A stretch of DNA of 37,500 nt from Symbiodinium natans (lineage: Eukaryota > Sar > Dinophyceae > Suessiales > Symbiodiniaceae). Below, in pieces: positions 26,940-36,177 of this stretch. A program made the translations under genes and the position numbers. Numbering within the stretch: the first letter of the stretch is position 1; every line of letters begins with the position of its first letter. Location of the stretch: NCBI GenBank assembly GCA_905221605.1, contig CAJNDS010000001.1, positions 672,525 through 710,024 of the forward strand. Direction: 5' to 3'. The notes beneath the pieces are model-generated. The model had not been told where the DNA came from and did no database searches. It saw nothing but the letters and a program-made list of their open reading frames with translations.

Positions 26940-27192
26940 CTCAGGGCATAGGGCTTTGGGGAGCTTACTGGGAGGTTCATGGGCAGGTAGAAGTAGGATT
27001 GTACGCAGGACTATGTTGATATGGCCTTATTTAGGGGAACTTAGGGTACTTCTTTCCCGACTCACAACTGCCCGTGTATAGGAGATCTGTTGACCGGCTG
27101 CAGCCACACATTCTAACCTGCAGGCGGGGGCAATGCTCAACAGTGAATTCCCGAACCCTAAACCCCTTTCGGAATGACTTTCTACATGGAAC

Positions 27193-27272
27193 CCACGAAT
27201 GCTTCAAAGCTAGGATGATAGGGCCTGAATTCGGGCTACTGTCGTTGCAGTCCACAACTACATTGCCAAATC
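27193..27272 (-). CDS. Putative exon, unknown protein
   Basis: 26 codons, FGNVVVDCNDSSPNSGPIIL then ALKHSW, GGTGCAG acceptor, CGTGG|GTTCCA donor. The frame is open for a much longer ORF (27031-27369), so borders are uncertain. Confidence 0.5.
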
Positions 27273-27507
27273 CTGCACCATCCGCCCTGTGCGTTTTACT
27301 GTACATTTGGGGTGAGGGTTCAAGGTTTTCTGTCCAGGGTCTGGTTTGCGTGAATCCATAATCTGCCACAAGGACTTATTTCTCATCAGGGTTGTCAGAA
27401 GAAGAAAGACATTGGGGATCATGCTACTCGCCCAGCCGCGTGTTTCCTGTGAACACAAGGTCGGGGATCAGGAAGTGCCCGAAGTCATGCGCAGTGAAGG
27501 TGATTTC

Positions 27508-27696
27508 CTAAGCTGCTGCCACCAACCGCCTAAGCCTAGCTCCACACCTGGTTGCCAAATTAGGTCCCGGATGTAGCATGATCCCCTTTGGAGGACCCTC
27601 ATATAGAACAACCCCCCGGCCACACACAAACCGTGACCCCAAGACCTTACGCCTGATGGCAACAAGGCTCACGACTGCGACCCGACTACGACGCAA
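27508..27696 (-). CDS. Unspliced 62-codon ORF, unknown
   Basis: ATG at 27696; reads MRRSRVAVVSLVAIRRKVLG, with VCGRGVVLYEGPPKGIMLHP further on. Lies in a heptamer-free stretch (27060-27755). A different minus frame is also open (27468-27665). May be exon or chance. Confidence 0.35.
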   Translation of the reverse strand: MRRSRVAVVSLVAIRRKVLGSRFVCGRGVVLYEGPPKGIMLHPGPNLATRCGARLRRLVAAA

Positions 27697-27868
27697 GTAC
27701 GACTCGACTAAGACTCCACCACGACTACTACGACGACTGCAATTATAAGCTTTGCATGTGCCCTAAACCCTAAACCTTAAACCCTAAACCCTAAACCCTA
27801 AACCCTGACTAAGCCCAAAACATGCGCGATATTCGTCCGTAAACATTCTCAAGCCCTAAACCCTAGAC

Positions 27869-27955
27869 CCCAAGCCGTGCCCGAGCATCGTGGATGGGGT
27901 CCTTCTTCGACACAAAGGGAATGCCAGCGTTGAGGCCGGGAAGCCAGTAGTTGAC
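27869..27955 (-). CDS. Putative exon, strong coding signal
   Basis: 29 codons, VNYWLPGLNAGIPFVSKKDP then IHDARARLG, CTCTCGAAG acceptor, GGG|GTCTAG donor, phase 0 both ends. Looks conserved in style but I cannot name the family. Confidence 0.75.
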
Positions 27956-28079
27956 CTTCGAGAGTCAGAGAGCTTTGGGGCTTGAAGGCCAAACTCTAAA
28001 CCCGAAACCCTAAACCCGAAACCCTAAACCCTAAACCCGAAACCCTAAACCCTAAACCCTAAACCTTTCAACTTTGAAC

Positions 28080-28126
28080 CCTGGGGGTGCGAGGCTCAGG
28101 GATTCGGGCCCTTTGGCCTCATAAAC
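28080..28126 (-). CDS. Putative exon, unknown protein
   Basis: Reads VYEAKGPESLSLAPP, TCTAAG acceptor, CCAGG|GTTCAA donor. Confidence 0.55.
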
Positions 28127-28214
28127 CTTAGACACCTCTTGTGTTGTTTAGGCTTAGGGCTTAGGATTCAGGATCTAAGGCTTAGGGTTTAAGGTGCAGG
28201 GTTTCGGGTTTAGC

Positions 28215-28245
28215 CTGAATTTTGGGGTTTCGGGCTGCATCACGA
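28215..28245 (-). CDS. Putative micro-exon
   Basis: Reads VMQPETPKF, GACAAAG acceptor, TTCAG|GCTAAA (GC) donor. Confidence 0.4.
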
Positions 28246-28334
28246 CTTTGTCGGGTTTTTAAAGTTAAGTTTTAGGGTTTGCGGGGTTTAGGGCTTAGGG
28301 GGGGGCTTAGGCTGAGCAAACGCGGAACTTAAAC

Positions 28335-28360
28335 CCCCCCCTTGGCGCCTCGCGCCGCGA
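28335..28360 (-). CDS. Putative micro-exon
   Basis: Reads SRREAPRG. TTTCGCTCTGCGCAG is a strong acceptor; donor GG|GTTTAA. Confidence 0.45.
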
Positions 28361-28559
28361 CTGCGCAGAGCGAAAGAAAGCCTCGCGTTCAGTGGGCCCG
28401 AGTGGGTTGAGGGTTCAAGACCCAGACTGAGAGGCATTAGAAGATGGAACCCCGTAAACCCTTTGAAGCCTATAAACCCTGTAAACCCTCCAAACCCTAG
28501 ATACCCTATAAACCCTGTAAACCCTATAAGCCCTGTAAGACCGGTAAACCCTACAAGTC

Positions 28560-28649
28560 CTGAACAATGGCTGAGCAGCGCCGTTGTTCGCCACCGCGAC
28601 AAAGACGTCGCTGAGGCCGGAAGATTTCGCGACCGCGTTGTTGAAGAAC
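28560..28649 (-). CDS. Putative exon, strong coding signal
   Basis: Reads FFNNAVAKSSGLSDVFVAVA then NNGAAQPLF, TTCCCCAG acceptor. Ends TTCAG|GACTTG (GA donor) or six bases later at GTAGGG. Family unknown. Confidence 0.7.
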
Positions 28650-28680
28650 CTGGGGAAGGTTCAGAGTCTAGGGTTTAGGG

Positions 28681-28806
28681 TTGGGATGTTCCCCCCCTGT
28701 CCTAACCCTAAACCCTAAACCCTAAACCCTAAACCCTAAACCCTAAACCCTAAACAGTCCTTACTAGGGATTATCGTACCCCCGAATATAATCCCTATTG
28801 AGGACC
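28681..28806. mobile_element. MITE family A split by a CCCTAAA array
   Basis: Left end TTGGGATGTTCCCCCCC, then CTAA followed by seven CCCTAAA units (28705-28754), then CAGTCCTTACTAGGGATTAT, which continues family A. In the unsplit copy at 1142 the same spot reads CTAACAGTCC. The far right end is degraded. Confidence 0.8.
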
Positions 28807-28861
28807 CAAGTGTAGGGTTTCGCGCGTTTTGTCGCAGGCCACAGGGCTCCTACCGCGCCGC

Positions 28862-29005
28862 CAAAAACAAAACCTAAACCCTAAACCCTAAACCCCAAAC
28901 CCCAAACCCTAAACCCTAAACCCTAAACCCTAAACCCTAAACCCTAAGCCCTAAACCCTAAACCCTAAACCCTAAACCCTAACCCTAAACCCTAAACCCT
29001 TTTAG
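28862..29005 (-). repeat. CCCTAAA array
   Basis: About 19 units with a few CCCCAAA and CCCTAAG variants. Confidence 0.96.
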
Positions 29006-29016
29006 CCCGAAATCAC

Positions 29017-29105
29017 GAAGGAACAGGCGCCTCCAGCCCACAAAGCCCGAGGCCCCAGCAATCAAGCAGGTATACTCCTTGTCCACACTATCTGTAATGT
29101 CGAGC
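29017..29105 (-). CDS. Putative exon, strong coding signal
   Basis: Reads LDITDSVDKEYTCLIAGASG then FVGWRRLFL, AGTAG acceptor, CTTC|GTGATT donor. Phase agrees with 29320-29358. Confidence 0.72.
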
Positions 29106-29319
29106 CTACTACACGCTCAACCCCCCTGAACCCCAAACCCTAAACCCCAAACCCTAAACCCTAAACCCTAAACCCTGAACCCTGAACCCTAAAGAAACAA
29201 AACAGGCAGGGTTTAGGGTTTAGGGTTTAGGGTTTAGGGTTTAGGGTTCGGGGTTCAGGGTTTAGGGTTTCGGGTTTCGGGTTTCGGGTTAAAAGGTTTT
29301 GGGTTCACAGTTGTTAGGC

Positions 29320-29358
29320 CCTGTCGTTCCCGAATCCCCAAAGATCAGCAGCACAAAC
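29320..29358 (-). CDS. Putative exon, hydrophobic-GDSGTT
   Basis: Reads FVLLIFGDSGTT, AACAAG acceptor, ACAGG|GCCTAA (GC) donor. Another frame (VCAADLWGFGND) is open; this one fits the phase of its downstream neighbour. Confidence 0.5.
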
Positions 29359-29545
29359 CTTGTTTTGGTTTAGGGATTGAGCCTTACGGCACTAAACCCC
29401 TCATTGGTAATATTCACAACCCCAAAACCCCAAACCCCAAACTAACCCTAACCCTAAACCCTAAACCCTTAACCCCAAACCCTACAAGCTAAACCCTAAA
29501 CCCTAAACCCTAAACCCTAAGCCCTAAACCCTAAACCCTAACAAC

Positions 29546-29653
29546 TCCGCAAAAGTCTGCTCAGGAACTCGTTCTTAGCCACAAAGGCGCCAGCAGAGTC
29601 GGGCCCAGCGAAGGAAATTGTTTGGCTGAACTTCTTGGACTCCTCCCAGTGCT
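29546..29653 (-). CDS. Putative exon, strong coding signal
   Basis: 35 codons, HWEESKKFSQTISFAGPDSA then GAFVAKNEFLSRLLR, AACTCTCAG acceptor, GCGGA|GTTGTT donor. Completes the split codon left by 29997-30097. Confidence 0.75.
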
Positions 29654-29659
29654 CTGAGA

Positions 29660-29850
29660 GTTTCGGCTTTAGGGTGTTTAGGGTTTAGGGTTTACATAGG
29701 CTTTAGGGTTTAGGGTTTCGGATTTAGGGTGTTTAGGGGTGTTCAGGGTTTCTTGAGGGTTTAGGGTGCTCAGAGAGTTTCGGATTTAGGGTGTTTAGGG
29801 GTGTTTAGGGTGTCTTGAGGGTTTAGGGCGTTTGGGGCGTTTAGGGGCTT
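29660..29850 (+). repeat. Variant heptamers with a duplicated exon edge
   Basis: GAGAGTTTCGG(C/A)TTTAGGGT occurs at 29656 and again at 29771. The first copy includes the acceptor of the 29546-29653 exon, so the exon edge has been copied into its own intron. Confidence 0.6.
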
Positions 29851-29869
29851 TGACCTCCAAGTACCCGAT

Positions 29870-29996
29870 CCTAAACCCTAAATCGCCGAAACCCACATCC
29901 CAAACCCTGACCTCTGAACCCTAAACCCCAAACCCTACACCCTAAACCCTAAACCCTAAACCCTAAATCCTAAACCCTAAACCCTAAACCCCAAAC
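29870..29996 (-). repeat. CCCTAAA tract within the 29654-29996 intron
   Basis: Degenerate then near-perfect units, touching the next exon. Confidence 0.93.
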
Positions 29997-30097
29997 CTGC
30001 TCTCAAGTTCGCGCAGGTCGCGGAGTTCTGGGAGTTCCTAGCCTCGTTGATGAAGTTCGTGGCCTTGCGCTGGCGATAGTGCACGTGCTCGATGAGC
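29997..30097 (-). CDS. Putative exon, strong coding signal
   Basis: 33 codons, LIEHVHYRQRKATNFINEAR then NSQNSATCANLRA, GGCTCAG acceptor, AGCAG|GTTTGG donor. No competing frame. Confidence 0.77.
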
Positions 30098-30109
30098 CTG
30101 AGCCCTAAA

Positions 30110-30345
30110 CCCCTCGGCCCTAAACTCCTAAACACCGCAACCCAGAACCCGGTATCCCTAAACCCTGATCCCTAAACCCTAAACCCAAAACCCTAAACCC
30201 TAAACCCTCACGCCCAGAAATCTAAACCCCAAGGCATACAACCCTAAACCCCCAACCCTTCAAGCAACCCTGTATTCCTAAGCCCTAAAACCCCTCCCAA
30301 AACCCTGAAACCCTAAACCCTCCTAAACCTATGAACCTTCTCTAA
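30110..30345 (-). repeat. Degenerate CCCTAAA tract
   Basis: Many variant units with short unique inserts; part of the 30098-30547 intron. Confidence 0.85.
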
Positions 30346-30547
30346 ACATCAAACCCCCTAAAAACCCTCCAAGCCACAGCATATTATGAAGCCGATGAAG
30401 TCCCATCACCCGGCCCTAACAACCAAAAAAATGCCAACGACGACCTAAACTCTATCAACACTACAATTCCTGTAGAAACCCTGGGTTTAGGGTTTAGGGT
30501 TTTAGGCATCGTATGAACCCCCTGAACCCTCTCATTCCTTTATGAAC

Positions 30548-30634
30548 CCTGGACGCTGTCTCGCAAGAGTCGTGGGGCCAGCGGTTGACGTTGAAGTCGC
30601 GGGGGGAAAACTTGAGGCCCAGCCTCAGCATCTC
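30548..30634 (-). CDS. Putative exon, strong coding signal
   Basis: 29 codons, EMLRLGLKFSPRDFNVNRWP then HDSCETASR, TCGCAAG acceptor, AGG|GTTCAT donor. A slightly earlier donor (GC|GTCCAG) gives a better phase to 30097. Confidence 0.75.
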
Positions 30635-30811
30635 CTTGCGAGGTTTGGGGGTTCAGGGCCTAGGGGTTTGAGTTTGAGGGTACAGGGTTTAGAGCTTGAG
30701 TGTGTAGATGTTGAAGGCACAAGGGCTTAACGCAACCATGGCAAAACGCGGCTACTGGCCAGGGAACCCTAAACCCCCTAAACCCTAACCCCTAAACTCT
30801 AAACCCTGGAC

Positions 30812-30886
30812 GTGAGAAGGCGTCTCCTGGTACGTCTTGCCAGTGCTCGTGAGCACCACAACGTCGTCCCAGCCGAAGACCTCGTC
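30812..30886 (-). CDS. Putative exon, strong coding signal
   Basis: 25 codons, DEVFGWDDVVVLTSTGKTYQ then ETPSH, TCTGGAG acceptor, CAC|GTCCAG donor, phase 0 both ends. Frame also open upstream (YTGSFLE). Confidence 0.75.
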
Positions 30887-31038
30887 CTCCAGAAATGACC
30901 CGGTGTAGGGTTTAGGGTTCAGGGTTTAGGGTTTTAGGGTTAAGGTTTCAGTTTCAGGGTTTAGGGTTTCAGGTTTAGGGCTCAGGAGCTTGGGGTGAAG
31001 GAACATGGGAATACGCAGGGGCTTGGGGTTCGCCAGTC

Positions 31039-31099
31039 CTGCCCGGCAGCGCGCCGTGCAGAGTCTACGTACGCCTCCACGGCGTTGGTGTAGGTCGTC
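31039..31099 (-). CDS. Putative exon, strong coding signal
   Basis: 20 codons, TTYTNAVEAYVDSARRAAGQ, GGTGCCAG acceptor, GGGCAG|GACTGG (GA) donor. Phase agrees with exons on both sides. Confidence 0.72.
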
Positions 31100-31247
31100 C
31101 TGGCACCCATGGGCCCCAGAACCCCTAGGCCCTAAACCCTCCTAAACCCTAAACCCTAAACCCTAAACCCCAATTCTGAATGAAGGGCGTGGGCTCCTAG
31201 CTGCGACCGCACGCCTAAACCCCCAAACCCGAAGAAGCCCCCAAGAC

Positions 31248-31276
31248 TTGTAGGGCTTCGAGAGTGGCAGGAATCC
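31248..31276 (-). CDS. Putative exon just after the MITE intron
   Basis: Reads GFLPLSKPY, acceptor TAGTAACAG (the MITE end), donor ACAA|GTCTTG. Phase agrees both ways. Confidence 0.62.
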
Positions 31277-31278
31277 CT

Positions 31279-31365
31279 GTTACTACTATTTGCTTAAGAA
31301 CCCGAAAAACTAACAAAATTAAAAATAATCATCCCAGATTACCCTTATAAGGAAGAATATGTTTG

Positions 31366-31397
<32 letters not shown>

Positions 31398-31419
31398 TCT
31401 TAAGCCATTGGTAGGTTAC
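31279..31419. mobile_element. MITE family B, copy 3, forming a whole intron
   Basis: Inverted termini GTTACTACTATTTGCTTAAG on the left and complement of TTCTTAAGCCATTGGTAGGT on the right. On the minus strand the element starts GTAACC and ends GTAAC followed by AG, so it supplies both splice sites of the 31277-31419 intron. Body AT-rich with a G18 run. Confidence 0.78.
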
Positions 31420-31505
31420 CAGAGAGCCCCAAGACCCTGTACCTTCAACTATGCAGCGATCCCTCAAGAGAGCATTCAACACTCTCCGCCCGGGGATCCC
31501 TAAAT
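31420..31505 (-). CDS. Putative exon just before the MITE intron
   Basis: 28 codons, LGIPGRRVLNALLRDRCIVE then GTGSWGSL, CTCACCTCAG acceptor, CTG|GTAACC donor, where GTAACC is the first base of the MITE. Confidence 0.72.
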
Positions 31506-31579
31506 CTGAGGTGAGGGACACTTCCGAAATCATCAGGGGTTTCGAGCAGGGTTAGGGTTTGGAGTTGTCCTTTACCAAT

Positions 31580-31672
31580 CCCCTAAACCCTAAACCCTAA
31601 ACCCTAAACCCTAAACCCTAAACACTAAACCCTAAACCCTAAACCCTAAACCCTAAACCCCAAACCCCAAAC
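31580..31672 (-). repeat. CCCTAAA array
   Basis: About 12 units; supplies the intron start next to the 31673-31720 exon. Confidence 0.95.
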
Positions 31673-31720
31673 CCGATGTGTCCTGACGAGCTCTGGCGGG
31701 CAGGATGGCGCCGCTGGTGG
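31673..31720 (-). CDS. Putative exon, in phase with 31420-31505
   Basis: Reads TSGAILPARARQDTS, CACCCACAG acceptor, TCGG|GTTTGG donor. Confidence 0.55.
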
Positions 31721-31749
31721 CTGTGGGTGGCTGTAGCCTGAACTATCAA

Positions 31750-32285
<536 letters not shown>

Positions 32286-32332
32286 ACTACGATAGAGACT
32301 GCACGGGGGAGCAGCACACCTTAGATCCTCAC

Positions 32333-32374
32333 CCAAGTGCGCCTCAGCTGCTTCAGTCCTACGTCAATATTAGG
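32333..32374 (-). CDS. Putative exon of the signal-peptide gene
   Basis: 14 codons, PNIDVGLKQLRRTW, GCCTTAAG acceptor, TGG|GTGAGG donor, phase 0. Matches the phase of the first exon at 32583-32741. Confidence 0.65.
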
Positions 32375-32582
32375 CTTAAGGCCGCACATGATGTCCGCAA
32401 GGGTTTAGGTTCTCAGAGCTTTAGGGTTTCAGGGCTTATGTTGGCTTATAGGGTCTGTACTTCATATGGGTTACAGGGTTTATGGGGCTTTAATTGAAGG
32501 CCCGGGTTTTTTTTTGCAAACCAGGCGGCTGGAGCCTGTAGCCCCGGGTGTCGTGTGCAAGGCGTTCGCCTGCTGGTGGAAC

Positions 32583-32741
32583 TTGTTCTCCCGCATGCGG
32601 CTTGCCTCGAATCTCTTGCATAGCGTTTAGGAGTCCGAGCGCCACGGTTTCGGGGCTTGATGTGTGATCGGGGGAGGGAACTAGGACCGCCAAAGCGGTA
32701 CCCATAAGGAGCGCAAGGCAGTATGTGGAAATGTCCATCAT
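32583..32741 (-). CDS. First exon, secretory signal-like N terminus
   Basis: ATG at 32741 (a second Met follows). MMDISTYCLALLMGTALAVL is a short polar start then a hydrophobic core, typical of an ER signal peptide; VPSPDHTSSPETVALGLLNA follows. The frame passes MQEIRGKPHAGEQ and ends CAA|GTTCCA (phase 0), or earlier at CGAG|GCAAGC. The start of a gene transcribed toward lower coordinates. Mature function unknown. Confidence 0.65.
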
Positions 32742-32854
32742 GCTAAATTCCCTTAAACGGACAACGACGTCGCATTCTTCAACCCCTCACACCCTTGAAC
32801 CCAAAAACCCTAAAAACCCTTTAAGCTTAGAACCCTATTGTTGCTGAAGTGAAC

Positions 32855-32913
32855 GCCCGCAGAGTTTCGGAGCCCTTGGCTTGGGAGTTAAGTGCTCCAG
32901 GTCTCCGGCCGAG
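32855..32913 (-). CDS. Putative exon, frame uncertain
   Basis: Acceptor TCACCGCAG; reads LGRRPGALNSQAKGSETLR or, in another frame, AGDLEHLTPKPRAPKLCG. Donor GGGC|GTTCAC. Confidence 0.4.
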
Positions 32914-32994
32914 CTGCGGTGAGGTCTTTCAGGGTCATAGGGTCTAGGGTTGGGGCTTTGGGGTTTAAGGTTTAGGCGTACTGACATTAGTTGC

Positions 32995-33058
32995 AGAACC
33001 AGAAGGCCTCGTCCTTTGGCAGCTCGAAGATGTCGAGGCGCGAGAAGAGGATTATGGC
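32995..33058 (-). CDS. Putative exon, strong coding signal
   Basis: 21 codons, AIILFSRLDIFELPKDEAFW then F, CTTGTCAAG acceptor, GTTCT|GCAACT (GC) donor; without splicing it stops at TAA 6 nt later. Similar core to 15554-15618. Confidence 0.72.
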
Positions 33059-33278
33059 CTTGACAAGCGGGGGCCGCATAGAGGGTTTTAAGGGTTCAGG
33101 GTGTAGGGTTTAGGATTTAGGGTCTAGGGTTTAGGATGGGTTTAGGATGAAGAAGACTCCAGAAAAAAAACTGGATTGGATGTCGCGATGGCAGCTGCCT
33201 GTTGAGATTCTTAGGCTTAGGGGGGCGACATGAATCGAAAAAAAGGCACCACATGGCGGGTGTGCTTGTACTGATTAC

Positions 33279-33359
33279 CCGCATATCGCCTGTTGGAGGA
33301 GGAAACCAAAAAAACACATCATGGGTGTTGACCCGAACCATACCCCCTTCCTGGCACGC
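33279..33359 (-). CDS. Putative exon, unknown protein
   Basis: 27 codons, ACQEGGMVRVNTHDVFFWFP then PPTGDMR, GAGTAG acceptor, CGG|GTAATC donor. Confidence 0.55.
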
Positions 33360-33533
33360 CTACTCAGGAAGATCCGAGAAATCAGAGAACCACCCGAATG
33401 CCTAAACCCGTCCTAGGGTGTATGGTTTAAGTTGCTTAAGGCTTAGGGTTTGGGGTTTAATTTGGGTTTAGGGTTTGGGGTTTGGGGTTTAGGGCCAAGT
33501 TTAGGGTTTAGGGTTTAGGGCTTTCGCGGGGGT

Positions 33534-33636
33534 TCATGCAGCCCCCAAGGACTCGCCAGGCGCGTCATGCCTCGCCGTCTGGCAGGCTTCTGCCATCTGC
33601 GCCCAGCTGTTCTGCCTGGGGCGCGCCGCGAAGATG
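33534..33636 (-). CDS. Putative exon, possibly the last of a gene
   Basis: Reads IFAARPRQNSWAQMAEACQT then ARHDAPGESLGAA and TGA. GACATTCAG acceptor. Either a terminal exon or spliced at GGGG|GCTGCA before the stop. Confidence 0.6.
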
Positions 33637-33649
33637 CTGAATGTCAAAG

Positions 33650-33840
33650 AAACATCTGCATATACATATGTATATAGGTATGTGTAGAGGTATGTACAGA
33701 GGTATGTATATGCATGTAGGTGTGTGTATTTATTTGCTTGTGGCACATTTCCATCTCCATGTGTGTATATATATACACACATATTATATATATATATATG
33801 TATACCTATGTATCTTGTATGAAGAGGTACCTCTATGCAT
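33650..33840. repeat. TATG/TATA-rich microsatellite region
   Basis: Imperfect GTATGTATA-like and ATATAT runs. No exon. Confidence 0.85.
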
Positions 33841-34054
33841 AATCACCACCCTAATCACCACCCTATCCGGCCTTCAAGGTTTTGGACATGCAGGGCTTCA
33901 GGGCTTTCGAGGGCCGGCCGCCCCCCTTCAGCTCTAAGCTGACCCTGAACCTGGGAACCCGAACCCTGAACCCTAAACCTCCCAGCCTCCCACCAAGCCC
34001 GCCCCCCACCCCCACCCCCCCACCCCCCCAAAAAAAAGGAAAAGCAGAATAAGA

Positions 34055-34062
34055 ACAAAAAC

Positions 34063-34094
<32 letters not shown>

Positions 34095-34365
34095 CCATAA
34101 CAATAATACGAATAATACGAATAACAATAATAATAACAATAATGATGATAATGATAATGATAATGATAATGATAATGATAATGATAATGGTAATGATAAT
34201 GATAATGATAATGATAATGATAATGATAATGATAATGATAATGATAATGATAATGATAATGATAATGATAATGATAATGATGATAATAAACCTGATAATA
34301 ATAATTAGAATAATTGTAATAATGATAATAATAATAACAATAATAATAATAATAATAATAATAAT
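34055..34365 (+). repeat. ATC, then ATGATA, then AAT arrays
   Basis: CATCAT units, about 27 ATGATA hexamers, then AATAAT units. Source of the long Ile or Met-Ile ORFs. Confidence 0.97.
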
Positions 34366-34377
34366 ATGCATCAACAC

Positions 34378-34444
34378 CTGGATCCCGAAACAGTTTCGCA
34401 ATCCTTGCCTCGGGCTCATAGTCCCGGACGCCAGCCAGAAAGCC
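34378..34444 (-). CDS. Putative exon, strong coding signal
   Basis: Reads GFLAGVRDYEPEARIAKLFR then DP, CCCTGAG acceptor, CCAG|GTGTTG donor. Confidence 0.7.
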
Positions 34445-34614
34445 CTCAGGGAAAAGAGAAGTTTAGGGTTGAGGGATTTAGGGTTTAGGGTTTAGGGTGT
34501 AGGGTGGAGGCCTCGGAAATGCGGGGTAACCTAAGCCTACGGGCTCTCTGCGGCATTCTACACGAGAATTTTGCAGCGGTTAGAACCATATTTTAGCGGT
34601 GAGTGCAGCCCTAC

Positions 34615-34647
34615 TTCTAGCTGCCCGTCAGCCCGCCAGGCGAGCCA
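34615..34647 (-). CDS. Putative short exon
   Basis: Reads WLAWRADGQLE, GTGCAG acceptor, GAA|GTAGGG donor. The frame stays open for 18 codons more (VGLHSPLKYGSNRCKILV). Confidence 0.55.
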
Positions 34648-34757
34648 CTGCACCTCAACGAAACGGGTGTTTCGGGTTTAGGCTTCTACCCTAAACCCTA
34701 TACACCCTACACCCAAAACCCTAAACCCTAAACCCTAAACCCTCTAGGTTTTAGGGC

Positions 34758-34845
34758 GGGTGAAGGGGATTTTCTCCTCCAGCCCGGCGCGCGGCGCCCG
34801 GAAGACACACATCTCCTCCCGGAAGACGGCCTTGTGCCAGAAGTC
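34758..34845 (-). CDS. Putative exon, strong coding signal
   Basis: 29 codons, DFWHKAVFREEMCVFRAPRA then GLEEKIPFT, CTTGGAG acceptor, ACCC|GCCCTA (GC) donor next to a heptamer variant. Confidence 0.72.
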
Positions 34846-34854
34846 CTCCAAGAG

Positions 34855-34940
34855 GGTTTCGGGTTTAAGGTTTAGGGTTTAGGGTTTAGGGTTTAGGGTT
34901 TAGGGTTTAGGGTTTTGTGTTTAGGCTTAGGGTTTAGGAT
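34855..34940 (+). repeat. TTTAGGG array
   Basis: About eight units plus variants. Confidence 0.95.
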
Positions 34941-34957
34941 TGGTTGGTGGTTGGTGG

Positions 34958-35057
34958 TTGGGATGTTCCCCCTTATACAAGCCGTCCTTCATAGGGACTA
35001 TAGTACCCCCTAATATGATCCTATTCAGGACTGTTAGGACGAGGGGGAACATCCCAA
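34958..35057. mobile_element. MITE family A, intact copy with 8-bp duplication
   Basis: Termini TTGGGATGTTCCCCC and GGGGGAACATCCCAA. Flanked by GTTGGTGG at 34950-34957 and 35058-35065. The left side also has extra TTGGTGG copies, so part of the match may predate insertion. Confidence 0.75.
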
Positions 35058-35501
35058 GTTGGTGGGTTCGTTTCCTAAATTAACCCCTCCCCCAACCCCA
35101 ACCCTGACACCAAAACGATACCCGAAATCATGAACGATGGGTCTTGGTTCGTCCCTAAACCCTAAACCCTAAACCCTAAACCCAGATACATGCGGCCTCG
35201 ACACTGAGGCGTCAGAAGTTCCCTCCAAGACCCTCCGATTCCCCTCCCCGAAATCCCACCCCCTCCTTGCTCAGCTCTCGGGTTTAGGGTTTGGGACAAA
35301 GGGATTGGAATTTAGGTTTGGGGTTTAGGAGTTTAGGGTTTAGGGGTTCGGGTTCAGCGTTTTCGAAGTTCGTCACGTGCTTTGTGGGGAGAGGAGGCTT
35401 GGGTTTTACTGTAGTGAGTCTTGGATTAAGTAAAGATCCTTGGCACTTCATGCTTGCTATCCGCCGACCGCGGCGGATTGTTTTCGGAGGTGAAAGCATA
35501 C

Positions 35502-35597
35502 CTTTTTCCAGTGGAGAGGGGAGGGAAATACCCAGAACGCCTTTTCATGGAGGAACGGGGAGCCCTGCATGAACTCAAGGACCAGCCCTGGGAGCCC
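35502..35597 (-). CDS. Putative exon, strong coding signal
   Basis: 32 codons, GLPGLVLEFMQGSPFLHEKA then FWVFPSPLHWKK, TTTCCCAG acceptor, AAG|GTATGC donor, phase 0 both ends. The overlapping plus ORF (35291-35572) lacks such borders. Confidence 0.72.
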
Positions 35598-35634
35598 CTG
35601 GGAAATCACCAGTTCTGGTGAGGCTCAGGGTGAC

Positions 35635-35729
35635 ACCTCGGCCATGACCGGCTGCTGACCCCTTGGCGACCTCTACCACCTCCTCCTCCTCCACCTCCTC
35701 CTCCTCCACCTCCTCCTCCTCCTCTCCGA
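35635..35729 (-). CDS. Putative exon, acidic Glu-rich linker
   Basis: Reads GEEEEEVEEEEVEEEEVVEV then AKGSAAGHGRG. The GAG repeats (CTC on plus) form a flexible acidic tract. CAAAAG acceptor, GGT|GTCACC donor. A glycine-rich frame is also open, so moderate confidence. Confidence 0.45.
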
Positions 35730-35976
35730 CTTTTGGTCGCCATGCGCACCCCAGTCGTCATTCTTCTGCCCGCTAGGTCCGGGCTCGCGCGAGGAGCCCT
35801 TCAAGGGGTGGGTCTTGGGCTCGGGGCCTAGGCTTCGGGTTTCGTACCTGCGGTTTACGGTGTGAGGATCGGGATTTCCCCCGTTTTAATTAGGGGTCAG
35901 GGTTAGGGTTTGGGTCCGGGGTTCGGGGTTCAGGATCTAGGTGTCAGGGTATCCCGCGAACGCTCCGGGCATTCAC

Positions 35977-36036
35977 GCATTTTGTTGGGATGAACTGCAG
36001 CGCCTGCGAGGTCGGTGGCATGATGAGCCGGAGGCT
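35977..36036 (-). CDS. Putative exon, strong coding signal
   Basis: 20 codons, SLRLIMPPTSQALQFIPTKC, CTTTAAG acceptor, TGC|GTGAAT donor, phase 0. Confidence 0.68.
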
Positions 36037-36177
36037 CTTAAAGTTCATTAACCCCTAAACCCTGAACCCTGAACCCTAAACCCCGAACCCTGAACCCTAA
36101 ACCCCGAACCCTGAACCCTAAACCCTAAACCCTAAACCCTAAACCCTGAACCCTAAACCAAGTTAAATTCATCAGAC

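Noticed and set aside
29855-29870. 16-nt minus micro-exon IGYLE
   Set aside because: The exons on either side join in phase without it.
30366-30419. Minus frame GRVMGLHRLHNMLWLGG
   Set aside because: Within the 30098-30547 intron of a consistent exon run; no good donor.
33973-34495. Poly-Ile and Met-Ile ORFs on both strands
   Set aside because: AAT and ATGATA repeats.
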